Shown here: in pieces, positions 45,750-54,293 of the stretch | Layout of the letters: every line of letters starts with the position of its first letter | Position numbering within the stretch: the first letter of the stretch is position 1 | Assembly: GCF_013277415.1 (NCBI RefSeq) | Contig: NZ_VMMX01000005.1 | Location: 201,381-265,380 of the forward strand | Reading direction: 5' to 3' | DNA from: Streptococcus sp. 68 | GTDB taxonomy: Bacteria > Bacillota > Bacilli > Lactobacillales > Streptococcaceae | DNA length: 64,000 nucleotides | The notes under the pieces: model-generated | Seen by the model: only the letters and a program-made list of their open reading frames with translations | The model's database searches: none | What the model was told of the DNA's origin: nothing | Position numbers and translations under genes: made by a program

Positions 45750-46655
45750 TTATTTTCTAGTAATTTTCTTCATCCATTGAGATAAGGCTGCCCATAAAAT
45801 CAAGCTAGCCATTAAGATATAAATCCAAGCATTTGGCTCTTCTGTAAATGGTAGAGGAACATTCATTCCGAAGAAACCTGTAATAACCGCAAGTACTGCT
45901 AGTAAGACGGAGATAATAGTCAAAATTGACAAACTATCATTCAAGTTATTGTTTAGGATGTTGTTGTAAGAAGCTGAGAGTTGTTGCAAGACTTGAGAAA
46001 TCAAGTCTGTCATAGACACCAACTGATGGGCTTCAATCATGGCATCATCAAACTGCTCTCGTTCGACATCATTAAATCTCCGATAAAGAGCATGGCCCTG
46101 GATATGTTCCAAGAGGAGTCGATTTTGTTTTGCTGCTGCTGTCAAGTAAACCATACCTGTCTCCAAGTCAGAGAGGGCGAAGAGATTTTTCTTTGTTGTA
46201 GTTTGACGTAGCAAGGCACTAATTTCGTCCTTACTTTTATCCATCTCTTCAATGACAGGATAATAAGCGTTACTGATAATCTCTAAACCAGCAAAGAGAA
46301 ACTTGTAAATAGAAAGCGACTCATGGCTATCCAGATAAGCTGACATCTGATCAATGACATAAGCATTCTTATGGTTGCTGATGGTAATCATTCGTTGTCT
46401 TTCGACGATAAAGGTCATCGGAATCGCTTCATAATATTCTTTGTCTTTTTCTAAATCAAGAACATTATAAATAAAGGTTACCGTCTCCGTTTCACGGTTA
46501 TAATCCATATGAGCTCGTTCATTTCTATCCAGAGCATACTCAATGGTTTCCTTGTCCAATCCATAGATGTCAGAAAGATCTTCCATATTTTTAATCTTAT
46601 CCACATCAAGGTCTATCCAGGTACAACCATTGCCCAACTGCTTTTCTAAAACCAT
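45750..46655 (-). CDS. corA: CorA-family divalent cation transporter
   Basis: 301 aa. Large cytoplasmic N-terminal domain (about 1-235), then two C-terminal helices; the first ends in the signature FFGMNVPLPF near 270, followed by a short loop and a second helix, with a basic tail MKKITRK. Moves Mg2+ or other divalent ions as a pentamer. Confidence 0.93.
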   Translation of the reverse strand: MVLEKQLGNGCTWIDLDVDKIKNMEDLSDIYGLDKETIEYALDRNERAHMDYNRETETVTFIYNVLDLEKDKEYYEAIPMTFIVERQRMITISNHKNAYVIDQMSAYLDSHESLSIYKFLFAGLEIISNAYYPVIEEMDKSKDEISALLRQTTTKKNLFALSDLETGMVYLTAAAKQNRLLLEHIQGHALYRRFNDVEREQFDDAMIEAHQLVSMTDLISQVLQQLSASYNNILNNNLNDSLSILTIISVLLAVLAVITGFFGMNVPLPFTEEPNAWIYILMASLILWAALSQWMKKITRK

Positions 46656-46706
46656 CTTTTCTCCTTTATTAAACTCTTTCTATTGTACCATAAATCTGCT
46701 AAAATT

Positions 46707-47273
46707 TCAGGCCTGGTCTGTACGAGAGAAATTGCTGACAACGGTAATATTCCGATTGGGGACGAAGTGCAGAACCTGATCTTCTCCTCTGAGTTGTGTT
46801 GTTCGAATACCAACGCTGACGACCTTGCCCGAGACAGTAATAGGCCCATTTGTCAGAACAACCTCATCCCCCACATCCAGTTGACGTTCGAAGAGGATGA
46901 AAAAGCCATTGATAACATCAGACAGAAAACCTTGGGCTCCCATCCCAATAGCCACCCCAGCGATTCCAGCACCTGCCAGCAAACTAGAAACTGGCAAACC
47001 TAAAATCGACAAAATGCAGTAAAGCAAAAAGAAATAAAGGGTATAATTAAACACATTTTCTAACAGACGTGAGATGGTTTTCTGACGCCCGACATCGTGA
47101 CGAGACATTTTTAGAGAAGGTTTAACAATTCTCTGCACCATGGCATGGAGCAATTTCTTAGCTATATAAAAGAGTAAAAATAAGAATAAAAGAGAAAGTA
47201 ACTTGGTTAAGATATTCTCGATAATCGCTGTAACATCAAGCTTATTGAGATAGGTTTGAATAAATTCTTGCAT
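46707..47273 (-). CDS. Small MscS-type mechanosensitive channel
   Basis: 188 aa. Two hydrophobic helices (about 23-43 and 72-98), pore helix GAGIAGVAIGMGAQGFLSDVING near 103 with its Gly/Ala pattern, then the beta domain DVGDEVVLTNGPITVSGKVVSVGIRTT. It ends at VSNFSRTDQA, just after the NRxITVVSNFSR strand, so the C-terminal alpha/beta domain of typical MscS (about 280 aa) is missing. It may be a natural short form or a truncation. Preceded by GGAGTTTTCT. Confidence 0.85.
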   Translation of the reverse strand: MQEFIQTYLNKLDVTAIIENILTKLLSLLFLFLLFYIAKKLLHAMVQRIVKPSLKMSRHDVGRQKTISRLLENVFNYTLYFFLLYCILSILGLPVSSLLAGAGIAGVAIGMGAQGFLSDVINGFFILFERQLDVGDEVVLTNGPITVSGKVVSVGIRTTQLRGEDQVLHFVPNRNITVVSNFSRTDQA

Positions 47274-47365
47274 AGAAAACTCCTTTCATTTATTATACCA
47301 TACTTTCATAAAGTGTCATTCTCCATAAATATTCAAAAATAATTTCAAAAATAGACAGAAAATTC

Positions 47366-47394
47366 TTGATTTTAGTTCATATTTATACTATAAT
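47366..47394 (+). promoter_or_regulatory. sstT promoter
   Basis: TTGATT (47366-47371), 17 bases, TATAAT (47389-47394), 30 bases before the sstT start. Confidence 0.7.
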
Positions 47395-47424
47395 CATAAA
47401 CATTACACAACAAAGGAGATTGTT

Positions 47425-48630
47425 ATGAAAAAATTCATTCATGCTTGGAATAAGGCAAGCCTAATCAAACGAATTTTGATTGGCATGCTTATTGGAGGAA
47501 CCCTAGGACTGACATTTCCTAATATTTCAGGAATTGGCCTGCTAGGAGATCTCTTTGTTGGTGGCCTCAAAGCCATCGCACCGATTCTGGTCTTTGCCCT
47601 CGTTGCCAATGCCCTTTCCCAACATCAAAAGGGACAAGATAGCAATATGAAAACCGTTATCTTCCTTTACTTGGTGGGAACCTTTGCGGCTGCCCTTATC
47701 GCTGTACTAGCAAGTTTCATCGTACCTGTTGAAATTACCCTAAATAGCGCTAATACCGATATTGCTCCACCAGATGGGATTGGACAAGTCCTCAGCAACC
47801 TCTTGCTCAAACTAGTTGACAATCCAGTTAATGCCCTCATTACTGCCAACTACATCGGTATCCTATCTTGGGCAGTTGTTTTCGGGATTGCTATGAGAGA
47901 AGCCAGCAAAAATAGTAAAGAATTACTGAAAACTATGGCTGATGTGACTTCTAAAATTGTCGAATGGATTATCAACCTGGCTCCATTTGGAATCCTTGGC
48001 CTTGTCTTCAAAACTATTTCTGATAAGGGAATCGGAAGCCTAGCCAACTACGGAATCTTGCTTGCCCTCTTGGTGACAACCATGTTCTTTGTGGCTCTGG
48101 TAGTCAATCCGCTAATTGCCTTCCTCTTTATGAAGAGAAACCCTTATCCCCTCGTTTGGAAATGTTTGCGTGTCAGCGGTGTGACAGCCTTCTTTACTCG
48201 TAGTTCTGCGGCTAATATCCCTGTCAATATGAAACTTTGCCACGACCTCGGTCTGGATCCAGATACCTATTCTGTTTCTATCCCACTTGGTTCTACTATC
48301 AACATGGCCGGAGCAGCGATTACCATTAACGTTTTGACCCTTGCTGCAGTAAATACTCTTGGAATCCCCGTTGACTTCGCCACAGCCTTTGTCCTCAGTG
48401 TAGTGGCAGCTATCTCAGCCTGTGGTGCTTCTGGTATTGCGGGAGGTTCCCTCCTTCTTATCCCAGTTGCTTGTAGCCTTTTCGGTATTTCTAACGATAT
48501 TGCCATGCAAGTTGTCGGAGTTGGTTTTGTGATTGGTGTCATCCAAGACTCATGTGAAACAGCCCTTAACTCTTCTACAGACGTCCTCTTTACTGCCGTT
48601 GCCGAATACGCAGCAGCCCGTAAAAAATAG
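47425..48630 (+). CDS. sstT: Serine/threonine-sodium symporter SstT
   Basis: 401 aa. Dicarboxylate/amino acid:cation symporter fold: eight or so helices plus re-entrant loops, with the [16 protein letters not shown] segment near 254 and VACSLFG / [16 protein letters not shown] near 370 that bind substrate. AAGGAGATTGTT precedes the ATG. Monocistronic, with a promoter and terminator of its own. Confidence 0.94.
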   Translation: MKKFIHAWNKASLIKRILIGMLIGGTLGLTFPNISGIGLLGDLFVGGLKAIAPILVFALVANALSQHQKGQDSNMKTVIFLYLVGTFAAALIAVLASFIVPVEITLNSANTDIAPPDGIGQVLSNLLLKLVDNPVNALITANYIGILSWAVVFGIAMREASKNSKELLKTMADVTSKIVEWIINLAPFGILGLVFKTISDKGIGSLANYGILLALLVTTMFFVALVVNPLIAFLFMKRNPYPLVWKCLRVSGVTAFFTRSSAANIPVNMKLCHDLGLDPDTYSVSIPLGSTINMAGAAITINVLTLAAVNTLGIPVDFATAFVLSVVAAISACGASGIAGGSLLLIPVACSLFGISNDIAMQVVGVGFVIGVIQDSCETALNSSTDVLFTAVAEYAAARKK

Positions 48631-48674
48631 CGCATAAAGACAAGCCTGCTCAGGTCTTGTCTTTTACGCTTTTA
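48629..48674 (+). terminator. Terminator after sstT
   Basis: AAAGACAAG and CTTGTCTTT inside an outer AGCG/CGCT pairing, followed by TTTTA. Confidence 0.8.
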
Positions 48675-48697
48675 TTCTAACTTACCAGGAAATTCTT

Positions 48698-49651
48698 ATG
48701 TCTATTAGTCAACGTACGACCAAGCTCATCTTAGCTACCTGTCTTGCCTGCCTTCTTGCTTATTTTCTCAATCTCTCCTCAGCTGTCTCGGCTGGAATCA
48801 TCGCCCTCTTGAGCCTATCTGATACGCGTAGAAGTACCTTAAAACTGGCCCGCAATCGCCTCTTTTCCATGCTTCTAGCTCTAACTATTGGTGTTTTGAC
48901 TTTTCACTTGAGCGGATTTCATATCTGGAGCCTCGGCCTCTATCTAGCCCTATACGTTCCTCTGGCCTACAAGATGGGCTGGGAAATTGGCATCACACCA
49001 AGTAGCGTTTTGGTTAGCCATCTCTTGGTGCAAGAGTCAACCTCTCCAGATCTTCTAGTCAATGAACTCTTTCTCTTTGCTATCGGTACAGGATTTGCCT
49101 TGCTTGTTAATCTCTATATGCCTTCACGAGAAGAGGAAATCCAGCACTACCACACATTGGTAGAAGAAAAGTTAAAAGATATTCTCCAGCGCTTCAAATA
49201 TTATTTATCCAGAGGGGATGGACGTAACCGAGCACAGCTGGTGGAAGAATTAGACACTCTTTTGGAAGAAGCCCTCAGACTGGTCTATTTGGATCACTCA
49301 GACCACCTCTTTCACCAGACTGATTACCATATTCACTACTTTGAGATGAGACAGCGACAAAGTCGTATCCTGCGAAATATGGCTCAGCAAATCAACACCT
49401 GTCACCTAGCTGCCAGTGAAAGCCTGATCTTAGCGCAGCTCTTTTCAAAAATTGCAGGTCAACTGAGCCAGACCAATCCTGCTTCTGATTTGCTAGATGA
49501 AATAGAACGCTATCTAGAAGTCTTTCGGAACCGCAGTCTGCCCAAGACAAGAGAAGAATTTGAAACCCGTGCCACTCTTCTTCAACTCCTACGTGAAGCC
49601 AAAACTTTCATCCAAGTAAAAGTTGACTTTTACCAAAAATATGGACAGTAA
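48698..49651 (+). CDS. FUSC-type (aromatic acid exporter family) membrane protein
   Basis: 317 aa. Four to five helices in the first 140 residues (LILATCLACLLAYFLNLSS..., SLGLYLALYVPLAYKMGWEIG, LLVNLYMP), then a helical cytoplasmic domain (EEEIQHYHTLVEEKLKDIL...). It matches the DUF939/ArAE_1 group. Proposed role is export of aromatic or related compounds; unproven here. Confidence 0.85.
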   Translation: MSISQRTTKLILATCLACLLAYFLNLSSAVSAGIIALLSLSDTRRSTLKLARNRLFSMLLALTIGVLTFHLSGFHIWSLGLYLALYVPLAYKMGWEIGITPSSVLVSHLLVQESTSPDLLVNELFLFAIGTGFALLVNLYMPSREEEIQHYHTLVEEKLKDILQRFKYYLSRGDGRNRAQLVEELDTLLEEALRLVYLDHSDHLFHQTDYHIHYFEMRQRQSRILRNMAQQINTCHLAASESLILAQLFSKIAGQLSQTNPASDLLDEIERYLEVFRNRSLPKTREEFETRATLLQLLREAKTFIQVKVDFYQKYGQ

Positions 49652-49677
49652 AAAATAAAACCACTAAAAAACAGAAC

Positions 49678-49724
49678 TTGCCAGCTCTTTTGAAAAGTAG
49701 TATAATTATTGCATGCGCAATCAT
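49678..49724 (+). promoter_or_regulatory. marR promoter with palindromic operator
   Basis: TTGCCA (49678-49683), 17 bases, TATAAT (49701-49706); immediately downstream, covering the start site, is TTGCATGCGCAATCAT (49709-49724). The same 16-base word with one change recurs at 50193-50208. Confidence 0.7.
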
Positions 49725-49793
49725 CTTGTGACGCAGAGACTGCCCGTTAATGGACTTTCTTCTATTTAAAACTCTAAAAAGAAAGGAGACACT

Positions 49794-50174
49794 ATGACCT
49801 ATTTGGAAAAATGGTTTGACTTCAATCGGCGTCAGAAAGAAATTGAAAGTCTCTTGGAAGAGACCGTTGCCCAACAGAGCGAGCAAAGTCTGACCTTGAA
49901 AGAGTTCTACCTGCTCTACTATCTGGACTTGGCTGAAGAAAAATCTCTACGCCAGATTGACCTGCCAGATAAACTTCATCTGAGCCCGAGCGCAGTTTCT
50001 AGGATGGTGGCTCGCTTGGAAGCTAAAAATTGCGGTCTACTCAGTCGCATGTGTTGCCATCAAGATAGACGCTCTAGTTTTATCTGCCTGACAAGTGATG
50101 GGCAAAAAACACTGGCCTCGCTACAAAAGGCTGTCGAAGCAAGCTTGGAAACTGGTTTGGATTTCTGGGTTTAA
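49794..50174 (+). CDS. MarR-family regulator, cysteine-rich
   Basis: 126 aa, somewhat shorter than usual (about 140-150). Winged helix SLRQIDLPDKLHLSPSAVSRMVARLEAKN, and the wing CCHQDRRSSFICLTS with the DRR motif. Five-residue context holds an adjacent Cys pair, with two more Cys nearby (AKNCG, FICLT), so thiol redox sensing is possible. AAAGGAGACACT precedes the ATG. The palindromes before and after the gene suggest it regulates itself and the downstream thioredoxin unit. Confidence 0.85.
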   Translation: MTYLEKWFDFNRRQKEIESLLEETVAQQSEQSLTLKEFYLLYYLDLAEEKSLRQIDLPDKLHLSPSAVSRMVARLEAKNCGLLSRMCCHQDRRSSFICLTSDGQKTLASLQKAVEASLETGLDFWV

Positions 50175-50192
50175 GATGATTTTAGAAAAAAG

Positions 50193-50242
50193 TTGCGTGC
50201 GCAATCATTTTTCTTGACATTCTCTTTTACAAGGAGTAAAAT
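50193..50242 (+). promoter_or_regulatory. Promoter of the DUF4649-trxA unit with MarR-type palindrome
   Basis: TTGCGTGCGCAATCAT (50193-50208) lies five bases upstream of TTGACA (50214-50219), with 17 bases to TAAAAT (50237-50242). The location just above the -35 would suit activation as well as repression. Confidence 0.7.
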
Positions 50243-50273
50243 AAAATCATCATCAAACAAAGGAGTTTTAAAC

Positions 50274-50495
50274 ATGATTGAAATTACCTATCTAGATGCC
50301 AGCAAGAATGAAAGAACTGTGACTTTCGAGTCTTATGAAGACTTTGATCGTTCACAACAAGCTTGTCTTATCGGCGTCGCAGACTACTACCCTGTCCAAA
50401 AATTAACTTACAAGGGTCATGATTTGGACTACCATGGGACTTATGGAGATGTCTTCTTCTATCTCATGAAACAAGATTTAAGCCAATATAACTAA
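50274..50495 (+). CDS. Small protein of the DUF4649 type
   Basis: 73 aa from ATG 50274 after AAAGGAGTTTTAAAC. The open frame upstream crosses the promoter and is not used. Sequence such as EITYLDASKNERTVTFESYE and YPVQKLTYKGHDLDYHGTYG recalls the streptococcal DUF4649 proteins. Function unknown; always close to trxA here (16-base gap), so a shared transcript is likely. Confidence 0.75.
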   Translation: MIEITYLDASKNERTVTFESYEDFDRSQQACLIGVADYYPVQKLTYKGHDLDYHGTYGDVFFYLMKQDLSQYN

Positions 50496-50510
50496 AAAAG
50501 GAGAAATACA

Positions 50511-50825
50511 ATGGCAAAAGCAATTACAGATGCAACATTCGAACAAGAAACAAAAGACGGTTTGGTCTTGGTAGACTTCTGGGCAACTTGGTGTGGTCCA
50601 TGTCGTATGCAAGGTCCAATCTTGGATAAATTGTCTGAAGAACTCTCAGAAGATGTCTTGAAAATCGTTAAAATGGACGTTGATGAAAATCCAAACACAG
50701 CTCGTGCTTTTGGAATCATGTCTATCCCAACTCTTCTCTTCAAAAAAGACGGCCAAGTGGTGAAACAAGTTGCAGGTGTTCATACTGCAGAACAAATCAA
50801 GGCCATCGTTGCTGAATTGAGCTAA
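50511..50825 (+). CDS. trxA: Thioredoxin
   Basis: 104 aa. Active site WATWCGPCRM near residue 28 and the cis-Pro in MSIPTLLFKKDG. Reduces protein disulfides in the cytoplasm. AAAAGGAGAAATACA precedes the ATG. Cotranscribed with the DUF4649 gene from a promoter marked by the MarR palindrome. Confidence 0.96.
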   Translation: MAKAITDATFEQETKDGLVLVDFWATWCGPCRMQGPILDKLSEELSEDVLKIVKMDVDENPNTARAFGIMSIPTLLFKKDGQVVKQVAGVHTAEQIKAIVAELS

Positions 50826-50832
50826 TCACATT

Positions 50833-50868
50833 AGAGACCAAGTACTTGCTTTGGTCTCTTTTTTCTTG
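50833..50868 (+). terminator. Terminator after trxA
   Basis: AGAGACCAA and TTGGTCTCT with a T-run, just after the trxA stop. Confidence 0.85.
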
Positions 50869-50916
50869 CCCTTTGCCATTTTTCAAAAAATATGCTAGAC
50901 TGTATGTAGAATATTA

Positions 50917-50990
50917 CGATGTTTGGGACATGCCATCGCTAAAAAAAACCTTGACTTGGTATTTTTTAGCTCCCTCATGGGAGCTTTTTG
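50917..50990 (+). promoter_or_regulatory. preQ1 (class I-like) riboswitch with transcription terminator
   Basis: P1 stem CGATG (50917-50921) / CATCG (50934-50938) with loop TTTGGGACATGC, then the A-rich tail CTAAAAAAAACC (50939-50950) whose CC can pair with the loop GG. The terminator AGCTCCC TCAT GGGAGCT with five Ts lies at 50968-50989. GCTAAAAAAAACC (50938-50950) can instead pair with GGTATTTTTTAGC (50958-50970), which destroys the terminator stem: an antiterminator. It precedes the queCDEF genes that make preQ1, the expected target. Confidence 0.8.
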
Positions 50991-51026
50991 CGTGCTCTGA
51001 ACATTTCCCATTTTGGAAGGAGTACT

Positions 51027-51680
51027 ATGAAACGTCAATCAGCCTTGGTCGTCTTTAGTGGCGGTCAAGATTCTACAACCTGCCTCTTTTGGGCTAAAGA
51101 ACACTATGAAACGGTCGAAGCCGTCACCTTTGCCTACGGCCAACGCCATCATCTCGAAATTCAAGTCGCTAGAGAAATCGCTAAGGAACAGGGGATTCGT
51201 CATCATATCCTAGATATGTCTCTGCTGGGGCAAATCACTGAAAATGCCTTGACTTCTGATCTAGAGATTGAGCAAAAAGAGGGAGAGGTGCCCAATACCT
51301 TCGTTGACGGTCGCAACCACCTCTTTCTGTCCTTTGCGGCAGTTCTTGCTAAGCAACGAGGCATTAAAGATATCGTGACAGGTGTCTGCGAAACAGACTT
51401 CTCAGGCTACCCCGATTGTCGGGATGTCTTTGTCAAATCTCTTAATGTTACCCTCAACCTGGCCATGGATTACGACTTCGTTATCCAAACACCTCTTATG
51501 TGGCTGGACAAGGCTGAAACTTGGGAGTTGGCTGATCAACTCGATGCCTTTGACTATGTTCGTGAAAAAACTCTAACCTGCTACAACGGGATTATCGGAA
51601 GTGGCTGTGGAGATTGCCCAGCCTGCCACCTACGTCAGCATGGTCTAGATGTTTATCTCTCACAGAAAGGAGAGGCCTAA
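51027..51680 (+). CDS. queC: 7-cyano-7-deazaguanine synthase QueC
   Basis: 217 aa from ATG 51027 after GGAAGGAGTACT. PP-loop [15 protein letters not shown] near residue 9, [13 protein letters not shown] near 95 and the zinc cluster [13 protein letters not shown] near the C-terminus. Converts 7-carboxy-7-deazaguanine to preQ0 with ATP and ammonia in queuosine synthesis. Its stop overlaps the queD ATG by one base. Confidence 0.96.
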   Translation: MKRQSALVVFSGGQDSTTCLFWAKEHYETVEAVTFAYGQRHHLEIQVAREIAKEQGIRHHILDMSLLGQITENALTSDLEIEQKEGEVPNTFVDGRNHLFLSFAAVLAKQRGIKDIVTGVCETDFSGYPDCRDVFVKSLNVTLNLAMDYDFVIQTPLMWLDKAETWELADQLDAFDYVREKTLTCYNGIIGSGCGDCPACHLRQHGLDVYLSQKGEA

Positions 51681-52123
51681 TGTTTTTTGCACCCAAAGAA
51701 ATCAAACAGGAAACTGGAGAGTCTCTTGTCTACAATCCTCACAGAACCTTGGTATCAAAAGAATTTACCTTTGATGCTGCCCACCACCTCTTTCACTATG
51801 AGGGAAAATGCAAATCCCTTCATGGTCACACCTATCATCTGCAGATTGCTGTCAGTGGATTTTTAGATGAACGTGGCATGACCTACGATTTCGGAGATAT
51901 CAAAGCGATCTACAAGAACTACTTAGAGCCCCACTTGGATCATCGCTATCTCAATGAAACTCTTCCCTATATGAACACGACTGCTGAAAATATGGTTTAC
52001 TGGATTTTCCAAACCATGAACCAAAAGTTACCAGATGAGCGTGGTCTCCGTTTGGAATATGTTCGCCTCTATGAAACTCCGACTGCCTTTGCAGAGTTTA
52101 GACGGGAGTGGTTAGATGACTAG
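51680..52123 (+). CDS. queD: 6-carboxytetrahydropterin synthase QueD
   Basis: 147 aa. Starts at ATG 51680 (MFFAPKEI), shared with the queC stop (TAATG). PTPS fold with zinc histidines in TFDAAHHLFHYEGKCKSLHGHTYHL, catalytic Cys in that segment, and LDHRYLNE. Second step of the preQ0 route. AAAGGAGAGGCC upstream. Confidence 0.95.
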   Translation: MFFAPKEIKQETGESLVYNPHRTLVSKEFTFDAAHHLFHYEGKCKSLHGHTYHLQIAVSGFLDERGMTYDFGDIKAIYKNYLEPHLDHRYLNETLPYMNTTAENMVYWIFQTMNQKLPDERGLRLEYVRLYETPTAFAEFRREWLDD

Positions 52124-52832
52124 GGAACGTGTCCTCAAACTACCAGTTCTAGAAATTTTTGGCCCAACCTTTCAAGGCGAAGGCCGTGCTATTGGACAGA
52201 AAACCATGTTTGTCCGCACTGCAGGTTGCGACTACCACTGCGACTGGTGCGATTCTGCCTTTACATGGGATGGCTCTGAAAAACCGACTCGTATGACAGC
52301 TGACGAGGTCATTGCTGCCTTGGATAAATTGGGGAGCTACGACTATGTAACCCTATCTGGGGGAAATCCTGCTATCCTAGCAGCCAACATGGCCGAATTG
52401 GTCACCAAACTCAAGGAACGTGGTGTCACTCTAGCTGTTGAGACCCAAGGTTCTCGCTGGCAAAACTGGTTAAAAGATATCGACCAGGTCACTCTGAGTC
52501 CAAAACCTCCTTCATCCAAGATGGAAGTCAACTTTGAGACCTTGGACTTTATCGTTTCCCAACTGGATCCAGACAGGGTCACCTTTAAAATCCCTGTCTT
52601 TGACGATGCAGATTTGGCCTTTGCCAAAGGGATTCAAGAGCGCTACCAACCAGATGTCCTTTTCTTATCGACTGGAAACCCTGAGCCCAAGGCTACAGGC
52701 AATATCGTCCAAGACCAACTAGACCGACTCAAAGAACTTTGGGAACGCATCGCTGCCGACGATAGCTGGGGCAATGTCCGCGTCCTTCCTCAACTCCATA
52801 CCCTCCTCTACGATAACCAACGTGGTGTTTAA
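52116..52832 (+). CDS. queE: 7-carboxy-7-deazaguanine synthase QueE (radical SAM)
   Basis: 238 aa. The radical SAM cluster is CDYHCDWC (Cx3Cx2C) near residue 33, after FGPTFQGEGRAIGQKTMFVR. A glycine-rich SAM-binding region VTLSGGNPA follows near 76. Overlaps the queD end by eight bases. Contracts 6-carboxytetrahydropterin to 7-carboxy-7-deazaguanine. Confidence 0.95.
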   Translation: MTRERVLKLPVLEIFGPTFQGEGRAIGQKTMFVRTAGCDYHCDWCDSAFTWDGSEKPTRMTADEVIAALDKLGSYDYVTLSGGNPAILAANMAELVTKLKERGVTLAVETQGSRWQNWLKDIDQVTLSPKPPSSKMEVNFETLDFIVSQLDPDRVTFKIPVFDDADLAFAKGIQERYQPDVLFLSTGNPEPKATGNIVQDQLDRLKELWERIAADDSWGNVRVLPQLHTLLYDNQRGV

Positions 52833-52850
52833 GATTAGAAAGAAAAAATC

Positions 52851-53342
52851 ATGTCACAACAAGAAGAAATGAAAAACCTCAGCCTACTAGGCAACAAAGA
52901 AACCAACTACATTTTCGAGTACCAACCAGAAGTCCTCGAATCCTTTGACAATCGTCATGTGGAAAATGACTATTTTATCAAATTTAACTGCCCTGAATTT
53001 ACCTCACTGTGTCCAATCACTGCTCAACCAGACTTTGCAACTATTTATATTTCCTACATTCCTGACAAGCTCTGTGTTGAGTCAAAATCCCTCAAACTCT
53101 ACCTCTTTAGCTACCGAAATCATGGAGATTTTCACGAAAACTGTATCAACACCATCGGTAAAGACTTGGTCAACTTGCTAGACCCTCGCTATTTAGAGGT
53201 TTGGGGAAAATTCACTCCGCGCGGTGGCATCTCAATTGACCCCTACTACAACTACGGTAAGCCTGGAACTAAGTATGAAGGCTTGGCAGAACAACGCCTC
53301 TTCCAACACGACCTTTATCCAGAAAAAGTTGACAACCGTTAA
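52851..53342 (+). CDS. queF: NADPH-dependent 7-cyano-7-deazaguanine reductase QueF
   Basis: 163 aa, the small single-domain form. Catalytic Cys in [17 protein letters not shown] near 50-55 and the QueF motif [20 protein letters not shown]. Reduces preQ0 to preQ1, the riboswitch ligand, closing the feedback loop. AGAAAGAAAAAATC precedes the ATG, a weaker site than its neighbours have. Confidence 0.95.
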   Translation: MSQQEEMKNLSLLGNKETNYIFEYQPEVLESFDNRHVENDYFIKFNCPEFTSLCPITAQPDFATIYISYIPDKLCVESKSLKLYLFSYRNHGDFHENCINTIGKDLVNLLDPRYLEVWGKFTPRGGISIDPYYNYGKPGTKYEGLAEQRLFQHDLYPEKVDNR

Positions 53343-53346
53343 ACTC

Positions 53347-53460
53347 ATACTCAATGAAAATCAAATAGCAAACTAGGAAGCTAGCCGCAAGTTGCTCAAA
53401 GCACTGCTTTGAGATTGCAGATGGAAGCTGACGTGGTTTGAAGAGATTTTCGAAGAGTAT
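53347..53460 (-). repeat. BOX element (well preserved A and C modules)
   Basis: On the minus strand it starts ATACTCTTCGAAAATCTCTT, continues CAAACCACGTCAGCTT and ends GATTTTCATTGAGTAT; 114 bp. The best preserved of the three copies in the window, sitting right after queF. Confidence 0.9.
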
Positions 53461-53466
53461 CATACG

Positions 53467-53505
53467 AAAAAGCCCTGTTCCTCGAGATGAGGAGCAAGGC
53501 TTTTT
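53467..53505. terminator. Bidirectional terminator between queF and the aquaporin gene
   Basis: AAAAAGCC...TGTTCCTC pairs with GAGGAGCA...GGCTTTTT; A-run left, T-run right. Confidence 0.88.
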
Positions 53506-53514
53506 GAGTTTCAA

Positions 53515-54183
53515 TTATTCTTCTGTTCCAAGGAAGTTTTTCGCAACAAGAGCTGCAAGAACTCCACCAACAATTGGTGCAAGGATGAAAATCCATACTT
53601 GTTGAAGGGCTGCACCACCTACCAAAACAGCTGGTGCCAAGCTACGAGCTGGGTTTACTGATAGTCCAGTAATGTTCAAGCCCACAAGAATCATCGCCAT
53701 CAAGGACAAACCGATTACCAAACCAGCAATTGCTCCATTGCCCTTGCTTGCTGATGTCACAGTCATGATAACTAATACAAACAAGAAAGTTGCGATAACT
53801 TCAAACAAGAAACCACCAAAGACAGTGACACCGTTTGCCAAAGCATTTTCACCAAGACTAGCAGTTGACATACCTGAGTTAGCCAAGAGGAAGAAGACAG
53901 CTCCAGAAGCAATAAAAGCACCAACTACTTGTCCAAGGATGTAGTTTACAAGCTCTGACGATGACAAACGTTTATTGACAAACATAGCAATCGAAACAGC
54001 TGGATTCAAGTGAGCACCTGAAACAGTTCCGATTGAGTAAGCTGCAACTACGATTGCCAGACCAAAGGCAAAGGCGATTCCAAGGTGACCTAGGCCATCA
54101 AGAGCATTTCCAAAAACAGCAGCTCCTGTTCCGATGAACACAAGCATGAACGTACCGATTAACTCAGCAACAAATTTTTTCAT
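53515..54183 (-). CDS. Aquaporin / glycerol facilitator family protein
   Basis: 222 aa, six helices. The two pore motifs are HLNPAVSIAMF near residue 58 and VNPARSLAPAVL near 176. Short length and no GlpF-type insert favour a water channel (AqpZ-like), but glycerol or other small solutes are possible. AAAGGAGAAAGAAA precedes the ATG. Confidence 0.93.
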   Translation of the reverse strand: MKKFVAELIGTFMLVFIGTGAAVFGNALDGLGHLGIAFAFGLAIVVAAYSIGTVSGAHLNPAVSIAMFVNKRLSSSELVNYILGQVVGAFIASGAVFFLLANSGMSTASLGENALANGVTVFGGFLFEVIATFLFVLVIMTVTSASKGNGAIAGLVIGLSLMAMILVGLNITGLSVNPARSLAPAVLVGGAALQQVWIFILAPIVGGVLAALVAKNFLGTEE

Positions 54184-54293
54184 TTTCTTTCTCCTTTTTT
54201 CAAAAACTAGATACTAGTCTATCAAAAGAGGGAAAGGGTTTCAAGAAAATTGATTGGAAATTTTTTGAAAATCATAGAACTATTAGCTTATCC

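Noticed and set aside
47274..47424. T-box or riboswitch before sstT
   Set aside because: A standard promoter and short leader account for the whole gap; no structured leader is visible.
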